The notes beneath the pieces are model-generated. The model ran no database searches. It was not told the origin of the DNA and saw only the letters and a program-made list of their open reading frames with translations. A stretch of 7,195 nucleotides of DNA, taken from assembly GCA_947490035.1 (NCBI GenBank), contig CANLGS010000199.1, positions 1-7,195 of the forward strand, read 5' to 3'. A program made the translations under genes and the position numbers. Every line of letters begins with the position of its first letter. Within the stretch, counting starts at the first letter, position 1. Source of the DNA: Gemmataceae bacterium. GTDB taxonomy: Bacteria; Planctomycetota; Planctomycetia; Gemmatales; Gemmataceae. Shown here one piece after another: positions 1 to 5,308 of the stretch.

Positions 1-987
1 CAGCGCGGGCGGTTACCAGACATGAAAGCGGCGCGGGTGTACATCACCCTGGGCGTGTTCGCGTCGATCCTCCTGGCGTTCTTCTTCCTGCCCTTGCCGG
101 TGAGCCGGGTTTACGAGACCGGGCTGGTCGCGGTCGATCCGGACCACCTGGAGGGCGTGATGCTGGCCGAACCGGCGCGCCTGGTGGCGATGGAGGACGT
201 GGGGCCGGGGCAGAAGGTGCGCCGCGGGCAGTCGCTGGCGACCTTCAAGAGTGAAATTCTGGAGGTCGAACTGGCGAAGGCGCAATCGGTGAAGGCCGAG
301 CAGTGGCTGACGGCCGGGCTGCTGAACGCCGCTGCGATCAAGGCGCGCGGGGCCGGCGACGGCGTGGCCGAACAGCGGTACGCGACGGAGTACAAGAAGG
401 CCCGCGCGAAGGCGGAGACCGCCGACGACGAGGTGATCCGGCTGCTCGCGCGCCAGACCCGCGTGCGCGAGATGAAGGCCCCGCGCGACGGCATTCTCGT
501 GACCGCGCCGAAGCGGGACGACATCGGCAAGCTGTTCGACAGGGGCTACACCGACGCACCGCCGATCTTCGCGGTGGGCGATCCCGGCAAGCTGATCCTG
601 AAAGTGCCGGTTTCGCCGCCGGAGTACCGCGTGCTGAAGGACGACCTCGCGGCGTGCGGCGAGTTGGACGTGTCGGTGTGTGCGAAGGGGCGGAGCGACC
701 GCACGTTCAGCGGCAAGCTGCGCAAGCTGCCGGCGCAGAACGCGGCGACGGTGCCGCTGGCGCTGACGCAGCGCGGCGGCGGCTCGCTCGCGGTGAAGCC
801 GGGTGACGACCCGAACGTGCTGATCCCGCTGGCGCAGGTATACCTGGTGGAGATCGAGATGACCGACCCGGACACGGCCATCGACCCCGGCCAACTCGCG
901 ATCGTGAAGATTCACGCCCGCTGGCGCAGCGGCGCCTGGTGGGTCGGCCGCGCGCTGTCCAACTCGCTGGACATCGGGCTGTATTGA
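1..987 (+). CDS. HlyD-like membrane-fusion/adaptor protein, C-terminal part (5' end outside window)
   Basis: Probably a periplasmic adaptor that works with a transporter or an M50-type membrane module; the cargo is unknown. Counting from the first ATG (position 22), one hydrophobic segment lies at about residues 7-27. A biotinyl/lipoyl-like half-motif follows (GPGQKVRRGQSLATF, 61-75), then a short charged helical hairpin (about 77-150). The second lipoyl half is MKAPRDGILV (151-160), followed by a beta-rich domain and a W-rich tail (HARWRSGAWW, 298-307). This order is the HlyD/membrane-fusion layout with a short coiled coil. Codons 1-21 are open in frame (QRGRLPD) and no convincing ribosome binding site precedes the ATG, so the start is probably further left. 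I recall similar planctomycete proteins as C-terminal halves of larger M50-peptidase/HlyD fusions, so the hydrophobic segment may be an internal membrane helix; this is inference. The TGA stop at 985-987 overlaps the inverted repeat that begins at 986. Confidence 0.75.
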   Translation, partial: QRGRLPDMKAARVYITLGVFASILLAFFFLPLPVSRVYETGLVAVDPDHLEGVMLAEPARLVAMEDVGPGQKVRRGQSLATFKSEILEVELAKAQSVKAEQWLTAGLLNAAAIKARGAGDGVAEQRYATEYKKARAKAETADDEVIRLLARQTRVREMKAPRDGILVTAPKRDDIGKLFDRGYTDAPPIFAVGDPGKLILKVPVSPPEYRVLKDDLAACGELDVSVCAKGRSDRTFSGKLRKLPAQNAATVPLALTQRGGGSLAVKPGDDPNVLIPLAQVYLVEIEMTDPDTAIDPGQLAIVKIHARWRSGAWWVGRALSNSLDIGLY

Positions 988-1085
988 GAGTAGTCATCAC
1001 GCTCCGCGTGATGGGCGGTGCATGTGGCCGTCACGGCTCACCGGTTCGTGAAGCCGACATCACGCGGAGCGTGATGACTACTCTC
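986..1085. repeat. Inverted repeat with 28-bp perfect arms between convergent genes
   Basis: The arms are 986-1013 and 1058-1085, exact reverse complements separated by 44 bases. Each arm also contains a smaller palindrome (catcacgc-gga-gcgtgatg and its complement), so the element is a nested pair of REP-like hairpins. It fills the whole gap between two converging genes: it shares two bases with the TGA stop of the plus-strand gene (985-987) and one base with the TAG stop of the minus-strand gene (1085-1087). Its symmetry lets it fold in transcripts from either side, so a shared bidirectional terminator is plausible. There is no T-run after either arm, so Rho-independent termination of the classic kind is not shown. 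A genome-wide REP/MITE family is the alternative and the two are compatible. Confidence 0.9.
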
Positions 1086-2011
1086 TACACGTTCGCGCTG
1101 GCGTTCTCCGCCGCGCCCTTCTCGCGCGGTCCCGCCACCAGCCCCGCGGCCAACCCCTTCAGTGAGATGACTCGCCGCGCGGGCCACTTGAGCGCCCGCA
1201 GGTACCACCGCAACGACGCGGTCGGTTCGCTGGCGCGCAGCACGTAGCCGAGCGTCTGGCACGTCGAAGCGTAGCCGTCCGCGATCACCTCCGCCGGGAC
1301 TTCGTCGCGCACACCGTAGCGCGATTCGGCGCGGTGCATGATGGACATCGCGGTGTCCACGCGGTCGCGCAACTTCTTCGACAGGTTCCCGTGCCCGGTG
1401 CGGTAGCGGACCAACTCTTCGTCCACGAAATCGAACCGGTGGAACTTCGCCACACGCAGCCAGAGGTCGTAGTCGATAGCCAAGTCCCAGAGTAGGTCGA
1501 ACCGACCGACGTGCGCGAACACGTCGCGTTTCACCACCGCCGACGAGAAGCACACGAAGTTCTGCGTGAACATCTGCGGCAGAACGAAACCGGTCGGGAA
1601 GTCGCTCGCCGGCTTCGCAGGGAGTGCCCTTCCCTCTTCGTCCATCAGTGAGCGCTTGCAGAACACCACGCCCACATCGGGCTTCGCGGAAAACACCGCG
1701 AGTTGCTTTTCGAGCTTCGTCGATTCCCACGCGTCGTCGGCGTCGAGGAACGCGACGAACCGCCCCCGACTAAGGGAGATGCCGAGGTTCTTCGCGCGGG
1801 GTTGGCCGAGCGTGTCCGAGCGGAAGTACCGCGCGCGGCGGTCCGCGAGGTACGGCCGCACCGCGCCCGGGGTGTCGTCGGACGAGCCGTCGTCGATGAC
1901 GAGCAGTTCCCAGTCGGTGTAAGTCTGCGCGAACACCGATTCGACCGCTTCGGGCAAGAAGCGGGCGTAGTTCTTCGCGGCCATGACAATCGAAACGCGG
2001 GGCAAACTCAT
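1085..2011 (-). CDS. GT2-family glycosyltransferase
   Basis: A 308-residue inverting GT-A glycosyltransferase, probably transferring a sugar from a nucleotide sugar to a growing surface glycan at the cytoplasmic face of the membrane. The N-terminus has the family signature VSIVMAAKNYARFLPEAVES (6-25), then LLVIDDGSSDDT (36-47), the PRAKNLG segment (71-77) and the metal-binding DXD-type motif FLDADDAW (88-95). Further on, IDYDLWLRVA (179-188) and a VRYRTGHGNLS segment (201-211) match the usual acceptor-side region with its catalytic acid. I see no clear membrane helix. An ATG at 2041 would add ten residues encoded in a repeat hairpin (2030-2050), so the ATG at 2009-2011, directly before SLPRVSIV, is preferred although the ribosome binding site there is weak. 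It is the last gene of the minus-strand epimerase, CapK-like, GT2 set, 48 bases after the CapK-like gene. Donor and acceptor cannot be told from the sequence. Confidence 0.93.
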   Translation of the reverse strand: MSLPRVSIVMAAKNYARFLPEAVESVFAQTYTDWELLVIDDGSSDDTPGAVRPYLADRRARYFRSDTLGQPRAKNLGISLSRGRFVAFLDADDAWESTKLEKQLAVFSAKPDVGVVFCKRSLMDEEGRALPAKPASDFPTGFVLPQMFTQNFVCFSSAVVKRDVFAHVGRFDLLWDLAIDYDLWLRVAKFHRFDFVDEELVRYRTGHGNLSKKLRDRVDTAMSIMHRAESRYGVRDEVPAEVIADGYASTCQTLGYVLRASEPTASLRWYLRALKWPARRVISLKGLAAGLVAGPREKGAAENASANV

Positions 2012-2029
2012 GGGAAGCTTTCTACTGCC

Positions 2030-2050
2030 CCTCTCCCGCAAGGGGAGAGG
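2030..2050. repeat. Short palindromic repeat in the CapK-like/GT2 gap
   Basis: Arms cctctccc (2030-2037) and gggagagg (2043-2050) enclose five bases. It lies in the 48-base gap between the CapK-like stop (2060-2062) and the chosen GT2 start (2011). I recall C-rich/G-rich palindromes of this kind as interspersed repeats in many GC-rich genomes. No T-run follows in the direction of transcription, so it may be a transcript-processing or stability hairpin rather than a full terminator. Confidence 0.7.
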
Positions 2051-2059
2051 ACAAAACCA

Positions 2060-3403
2060 TTACACGCTCATCGCCTCCAACTTCTCCCGCGCCACCTTCG
2101 AGATGCAGAACCGGTACTTCCCACTCGGCTCCTGCGGGATCGCGTCCACCAGTTCCACGTCGTGCGCCACGCTATCGCCGAACGTGTCGCGCACCAACTC
2201 CGCAATCTTCGCGCGGCTCGCATCTCCGAACGCGTCGTCCGCGACGAGCCTAATGCGTAACAGCGTGACGGACTCCTGCACGATCTGCACCTGTGCCGCG
2301 CCGGGGACCAGTACCGCGAAGTTCTCCGTGAGCGAGATGCCGGAGATGAGGTGCCCGGCGGGCGTGAGAACGTAGTCCGCGTCGCGGCCTTCGACGCGCT
2401 CGATGAGCGGCAGCCCGCGCCCGCACTTGCACACGCGGTTCGACGGCACGACCACGTCACCGACTTGATAGCGGATCAGCGGCATCGCCCGGTTGCTCAG
2501 ATCGGTGACGAGCAACTTGCCGTCGGCTTGCACTTCGTGGTAGATGCTGTCCGCGTTGATGTGCAGGCCGTTGTGGTCTTCGCACTCGCTCGCGATGAGG
2601 CTCACTTCCTCGCAGCCGTAGCGGTTCGTCACCTTACAGCCGAACACGTCTTCGATGACGGTGCGCTGCCAGTCGTGAAGGATCATCGCGGTGGAGATGA
2701 TGCCGTTGGGCCGCACGTCGTGTACACGCGACTTCTTCAGCGAACACGCGAGCAGGTACAGCGAGTGCGCGTGCCCGAAGATCAGTCCCGGCCGGTGCGC
2801 GCGGATGGCTTGCGTGAACTCGGCAATCCGATTGTCATTGAGATTGAGCGTGTCGAGGTAAACGGCGCGGTCGAAGAGGCGGTTGCGGAGCCGGCCCTTC
2901 AGCCCGAAGTGCCGGTATTCGGGGTTGCCCCACACCTTCGCGACGCGCTGCCCCAACCGGTAGCCTGACCACTCGTCCGAGCGGATCGTGCAAGCGGCCT
3001 TCCACTGCATGGCGGCTTCGTCGCAATAGGTAGTAAGCGGGACGCCGGTTGAACCGGAGGTGGTCTTCACGCGGCACTTCGTGATGTCGTAGACCGACGA
3101 CACGAGCGCCCGGTTGTGCCGCCGGATGTCGGCTTTCGTGACGATGGGAAATGCTTCGAGATCACGAATTTCGCGCACATCGGACGGGTGGACGCCGGCT
3201 TTCGTCCACGCGGCGCGGTAGTACGGCACCGTGTCCCACGCGTGCCTGAGTTGCGATTGCACGGCTGCAAGTTGGCGCGCGCGAATGACCTCCGGCGGGT
3301 CGAACTGCGTGCGCCGCAGCGTGCGGAGGTGCCGAAGGTGTGTGCTGCCTTCCCGCCACGCCATGAGCGGGTGCATCAGGTGCCGGTTCAGGGTGTCGAG
3401 CAT
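2060..3403 (-). CDS. CapK/PaaK-like AMP-forming ligase (phenylacetate-CoA ligase family)
   Basis: A 447-residue adenylate-forming enzyme of the PaaK/CapK branch. By family it activates a carboxylic acid with ATP as an acyl-adenylate and passes it to CoA or another acceptor. Visible motifs are the P-loop TTSGSTGVPL (114-123), the adenine-side motif RYGCEEVSLIASEC (261-274), the ATP-ribose aspartate region MPLIRYQVGDVV (307-318), a CKCGRG cysteine pair (325-330) followed by ERVEGRDADY (335-344), and the C-terminal PSGKYRF with candidate catalytic Lys429. Length is typical for the family and no key motif is missing. It lies between a sugar-nucleotide epimerase and a glycosyltransferase, the setting in which CapK homologues occur in capsule or exopolysaccharide loci, so a role in acylating a glycan or making its building block is more likely than phenylacetate breakdown; this is inference. 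The ATG at 3401-3403 is supported by GAGGAG five bases upstream. Confidence 0.9.
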   Translation of the reverse strand: MLDTLNRHLMHPLMAWREGSTHLRHLRTLRRTQFDPPEVIRARQLAAVQSQLRHAWDTVPYYRAAWTKAGVHPSDVREIRDLEAFPIVTKADIRRHNRALVSSVYDITKCRVKTTSGSTGVPLTTYCDEAAMQWKAACTIRSDEWSGYRLGQRVAKVWGNPEYRHFGLKGRLRNRLFDRAVYLDTLNLNDNRIAEFTQAIRAHRPGLIFGHAHSLYLLACSLKKSRVHDVRPNGIISTAMILHDWQRTVIEDVFGCKVTNRYGCEEVSLIASECEDHNGLHINADSIYHEVQADGKLLVTDLSNRAMPLIRYQVGDVVVPSNRVCKCGRGLPLIERVEGRDADYVLTPAGHLISGISLTENFAVLVPGAAQVQIVQESVTLLRIRLVADDAFGDASRAKIAELVRDTFGDSVAHDVELVDAIPQEPSGKYRFCISKVAREKLEAMSV

Positions 3404-3408
3404 CCGTG

Positions 3409-3414
3409 CTCCTC
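3409..3414 (-). promoter_or_regulatory. Ribosome binding site of the CapK-like gene
   Basis: GAGGAG on the minus strand, five bases before the ATG at 3401-3403. It fixes the start of the CapK-like gene. Only five bases (3415-3419) separate it from the foot of the 48-bp inverted repeat at 3420-3530, so a strong hairpin would sit directly upstream of the ribosome landing site. Confidence 0.75.
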
Positions 3415-3419
3415 AAGAG

Positions 3420-3530
3420 AAGAATGGCCCGCTGATGACGCAGATTTCAGCGCAGATGAAATCAGATTAAAGCATTGTTCTGATCTGATTTCATCTGCGC
3501 TGAAATCTGCGTCATCAGCGGGCCATTCTT
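3420..3530. repeat. Long inverted repeat, 48-bp perfect arms, 15-base loop
   Basis: Arms 3420-3467 and 3483-3530 are exact reverse complements; the loop is 3468-3482. The element occupies almost the whole 125-base gap between the epimerase stop and the CapK-like start. Its right end shares two bases with the TAA stop of the epimerase gene (3529-3531). Its base content, with motifs such as ctgatgacgcagatttcag, is lower in GC than the flanking genes, which suggests a separate origin. No transposase is present and I see no convincing target-site duplication beyond a possible short aga on either side. It is best described as a MITE/REP-like palindromic element; a terminator or operon-internal attenuator role is possible. 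Confidence 0.92.
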
Positions 3531-4458
3531 AGATCAAAGTCTTCTGCCACTCGACCTGCTTCGCTAAACCGTCGTCGAGGCTGGTCGTTGGCTTCCATCC
3601 GAGGTGGCGGAAGAGTTTCGTCACGTCGGCGCCGGTCGCGAGCTGGTCGCCGAGGCGCGGCGGGTTCTTCTCGATGATCGCGGGCTTGCCGATGATCCGT
3701 TCCAGCTTCTTGAAGACTTCAAGAACCGTGACGAGTTCGCCGCCGCCGAGGTTGAACACTTCGCCCGGCATCGCCTGCGTCGCACGGATCGTCGCTTCAA
3801 CGCAGTCCGCGATGTACGTGTTGCCGCGAACCTGCAAGCCGTCGCCGGTCAGCTTGATCGGCTTGCCCTGAAGGATTGCGTTGATGAAGAGGTGGTAGCC
3901 CATCTCCGGGCGCTGGCGCGGGCCGTACACGCTGAAGTATCGCAGCACCACGGCCGGTACATTCCACTCGTCGCAGTACACGCGACACAGTTGCTCCGCC
4001 GCGAGCTTCGTGATGCCGTAGGGCGAACTCGGCTTCGTGGGAAGCGTTTCGTCACCGCTCGCGTACTTGCCATACACGCTCGATGTGCTCGCGTAGATCA
4101 CCCGCTTCAGCGTGGGCGAACCCTTGAGCGCTTCGAGCAGGCGGTGCGTGGCCGTGAGGTTGTGGCGGTTGTAGGTGTCGAAGTCGAGCCAGCTTCGCGT
4201 CAGCCCGGCCATCGCCGCGAGGTGGAACACCCACTCCACGCCGCTCGCGACTTCCGCCGGCACGCCCTGCGAGAGATCGAGTTCGCTGAACTGGAACTGC
4301 GGGTGCCCGCCAAGGTTCGCAAGGTTCCGCTCTTTGATCGGTCGCGGGTAGTAGTCGGTGAAGCAGTCGATACCCGTGACGGCGTGGCCGTCCGCGAGCA
4401 ACCGCTCGCACAGGTGTGAGCCGATGAACCCGGCCGCGCCGGTGACGATGCAACGCAT
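3529..4458 (-). CDS. NAD-dependent epimerase/dehydratase (extended SDR, UDP-sugar 4-epimerase-like)
   Basis: A 309-residue extended short-chain dehydrogenase/reductase acting on nucleotide sugars, most like the UDP-glucose or UDP-glucuronate 4-epimerase group. The Rossmann nucleotide-binding motif TGAAGFIGS (6-14) opens the protein. FHLAAMAG (78-85) follows, then the catalytic set STSSVYG (124-130) with Tyr147-x3-Lys151 in SPYGITK. The substrate-side segment RYFSVYGPRQRPEM (173-186) and GDGLQVRGNTYIAD (205-218) match the family, although the usual RDF before the TY is VRGN here. The ATG at 4456-4458, just before RCIVTGAAGFIG, is chosen over an in-frame ATG 108 bases upstream that would encode repeat-derived residues; a GGGGGA at 4464-4469 can serve as ribosome binding site. 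First gene of the three-gene glycan set. The exact substrate sugar cannot be fixed from sequence. Confidence 0.92.
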   Translation of the reverse strand: MRCIVTGAAGFIGSHLCERLLADGHAVTGIDCFTDYYPRPIKERNLANLGGHPQFQFSELDLSQGVPAEVASGVEWVFHLAAMAGLTRSWLDFDTYNRHNLTATHRLLEALKGSPTLKRVIYASTSSVYGKYASGDETLPTKPSSPYGITKLAAEQLCRVYCDEWNVPAVVLRYFSVYGPRQRPEMGYHLFINAILQGKPIKLTGDGLQVRGNTYIADCVEATIRATQAMPGEVFNLGGGELVTVLEVFKKLERIIGKPAIIEKNPPRLGDQLATGADVTKLFRHLGWKPTTSLDDGLAKQVEWQKTLI

Positions 4459-4463
4459 GTGAG

Positions 4464-4469
4464 TCCCCC
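4464..4469 (-). promoter_or_regulatory. Ribosome binding site of the epimerase gene
   Basis: GGGGGA on the minus strand, five bases before the ATG at 4456-4458. It is a purine-rich near-match to the Shine-Dalgarno consensus and decides for the shorter start that begins directly at the Rossmann fold. Confidence 0.5.
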
Positions 4470-4486
4470 AGCGGGAGACTCTATCA

Positions 4487-4515
4487 GGTCGGGGAAGTGA
4501 GCCGCAACCCCGACC
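4487..4515. promoter_or_regulatory. 8-bp inverted repeat upstream of the epimerase gene
   Basis: ggtcgggg (4487-4494) and ccccgacc (4508-4515) are exact reverse complements around 13 bases, beginning 28 bases upstream of the epimerase ATG. It could be an operator or a 5'-leader hairpin of the glycan genes. Chance is also possible in such GC-rich DNA. Confidence 0.35.
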
Positions 4516-4523
4516 GCTCGCAA

Positions 4524-4649
4524 CAGTGGGCAGCAGGCAGTGGGCAGAGGGCAGAGGGAAATGCAAAGGCCGTGCGACCGCAGTCGCACGGCTTGTTTCG
4601 TTTTGCTATCTCTCTGCTCTCTGCCCACTGCTCACTGCCCACTGCCCAC
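4524..4649. repeat. Composite repeat: heptamer-rich imperfect inverted arms around a perfect hairpin
   Basis: The left arm (about 4524-4558) is built of variants of cagtgggcag and gcagaggg. The right arm (about 4611-4649) is the imperfect reverse complement, with repeated ctgccca/ctgctca units. Both arms look like degenerate tandem heptamers. Between them sits the perfect 10-bp hairpin at 4569-4592. The element fills most of the gap between the stop of the small exported gene (4656) and the start of the epimerase gene (4458). It has no coding sense; apparent reading frames through it are repeat-derived. Confidence 0.8.
4569..4592 (-). terminator. Terminator-like hairpin downstream of the small exported gene
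   Basis: Arms gccgtgcgac (4569-4578) and gtcgcacggc (4583-4592) pair perfectly around a 4-base loop. Read on the minus strand the stem is followed by ctttgcattt, a weak T-rich stretch; on the plus strand it is followed by ttgtttcgtttt. It lies 64 bases beyond the stop of the 137-residue gene, so it may end that transcript and separate it from the glycan genes. The T-run is imperfect, hence moderate confidence. Confidence 0.45.
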
Positions 4650-4655
4650 CGCTGC

Positions 4656-5069
4656 TCACTTCTTCTCGTACAGGTCTACGAAGAACTGGTTCCCGTCGTT
4701 CTTGAAGACGTACTTGTGAGCGTCTTCCCAGTCGTGGGCCGGGGCCGCGTTCTTCTTCAGCACGTACTCGATGAAGATCGGCTTCTGCTTCGGGTCGAAC
4801 TCGGAGTCGAACCGGACGCGGAAGGCCGGGGACTTGTTCTCGTTCACCGTGCCGTAGGTCAGCCAGTGGAGCCGCTGCTCGCCCGGCTTCAGCGTGGCCG
4901 TCACCCAGGCGTCGTTGCCCCACTTGTAGCTGTACTTGATCGTCTGCGTGCTCTTGTTCTCGATGCCGGTCACCGCGAACCGGTTCGCGGCTTCCGCCTT
5001 CGCGGGACTGAACAGCGCGGCGGCGATTGCGACCGGGGCGACCAGGGCCAATTGGCTTGAGCGAATCAT
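4656..5069 (-). CDS. Small exported protein of unknown function
   Basis: I do not recognise a named family. The 137-residue product starts with a Sec-type signal peptide: a short basic n-region (MIR), a hydrophobic core (about 7-20) and a likely cleavage after AKA (25) or AEA (27). The mature part of about 110 residues alternates hydrophobic and polar residues as in a beta-sandwich, with IENKSTQTIKYSYKWG (36-51), a LKPGEQ turn (60-65), FRVRFDSEFDP (83-93) and a C-terminal KYVFKNDGNQFFVDLYEKK (119-137). The mature part has no cysteines, lipobox or membrane helix, so a soluble periplasmic or secreted protein is expected. The ATG at 5067-5069 is supported by GGAGA six bases upstream. It is divergent from the di-heme cytochrome gene across a 239-base gap. 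A planctomycete-restricted family is my guess only. Confidence 0.85.
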   Translation of the reverse strand: MIRSSQLALVAPVAIAAALFSPAKAEAANRFAVTGIENKSTQTIKYSYKWGNDAWVTATLKPGEQRLHWLTYGTVNENKSPAFRVRFDSEFDPKQKPIFIEYVLKKNAAPAHDWEDAHKYVFKNDGNQFFVDLYEKK

Positions 5070-5075
5070 CGTCGT

Positions 5076-5080
5076 TCTCC
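5076..5080 (-). promoter_or_regulatory. Ribosome binding site of the small exported gene
   Basis: GGAGA on the minus strand, six bases before the ATG at 5067-5069; it supports the start that gives an intact signal peptide. Confidence 0.6.
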
Positions 5081-5182
5081 GTCAGAGGTGTGCGGGTCGG
5101 GTTGTTCTTTCTTTGCTCGCGTTGCGATCACTCGTCGCACCGCTTACACCTCCGGTACGCGCTACGCCCGATCTGTTGCGCC

Positions 5183-5200
5183 CGCGAAACTGCTTTCGCG
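5183..5200. promoter_or_regulatory. Small palindrome in the divergent promoter region
   Basis: cgcgaaa (5183-5189) and tttcgcg (5194-5200) are exact reverse complements around ctgc. Central in the divergent region, it could be an operator shared by both genes. A 7-bp palindrome can also occur by chance. Confidence 0.3.
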
Positions 5201-5247
5201 ATTTTCGCTCGCGTGCCCGTTTCGCGACCTCCCGGCTCGCGGTTGCG

Positions 5248-5276
5248 TTGGAGAAGGAATCCGTCGCGTGTATGAT
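5248..5276 (+). promoter_or_regulatory. Candidate sigma-70-like promoter for the di-heme cytochrome gene
   Basis: TTGGAG (5248-5253) and TATGAT (5271-5276) are separated by 17 bases, the ideal spacing. The -10 box matches the consensus in five of six positions, the -35 box in only three. It lies 32 bases before the ATG at 5309, giving a short leader. Confidence 0.4.
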
Positions 5277-5295
5277 GGCGAATACTTGGTGATCC

Positions 5296-5301
5296 AGAGG
5301 A
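5296..5301 (+). promoter_or_regulatory. Ribosome binding site of the di-heme cytochrome gene
   Basis: AGAGGA seven bases before the ATG at 5309. It is well placed and supports the start that gives a complete signal peptide. Confidence 0.65.
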
Positions 5302-5308
5302 AACCCCG

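Larger units (their letters stand above)
5070..5308. promoter_or_regulatory. Divergent intergenic promoter region
   Basis: This 239-base gap separates the starts of two oppositely oriented genes for exported proteins and must hold the promoters of both. It is the only gap in the window without a long inverted repeat. I see a candidate plus-strand promoter (5248-5276) and a small perfect hairpin (5183-5200). No minus-strand promoter stands out. No small gene is evident. Confidence 0.65.

Noticed and set aside
13..915. 300-residue open frame on the minus strand opposite the HlyD-like gene
   Set aside because: Low-complexity Arg/His/Gln/Leu composition typical of an antisense shadow; the plus strand has recognisable lipoyl-like motifs.
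2012..2041. Upstream ATG extending the glycosyltransferase by ten residues
   Set aside because: It lies inside the palindrome at 2030-2050, and the GT2 fold begins right after the later ATG.
3420..3530. CRISPR-like or tandem direct repeat
   Set aside because: There are only two copies, in inverted orientation, with a 15-base loop; no direct repeat-spacer pattern exists here or elsewhere in the window.
3604..4419. 271-residue plus-strand frame opposite the epimerase gene
   Set aside because: No motif or sensible composition; the minus strand encodes a complete SDR enzyme.
4459..4523. Sigma-70-like promoter for the glycan genes on the minus strand (TTGCGG with GATAGA)
   Set aside because: Both boxes match the consensus poorly and the site overlaps the 8-bp inverted repeat; not strong enough to list.
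4459..4566. Upstream ATG extending the epimerase by 36 residues
   Set aside because: The extra residues are encoded by repeat and leader DNA and have no counterpart before a Rossmann fold; the shorter start has a ribosome binding site.
4200..4628. 142-residue minus-strand frame overlapping the epimerase start and the repeat
   Set aside because: Its start is repeat-derived (ISLCPLPTACCPLL-type peptide) and the remainder is a shifted frame of the epimerase.
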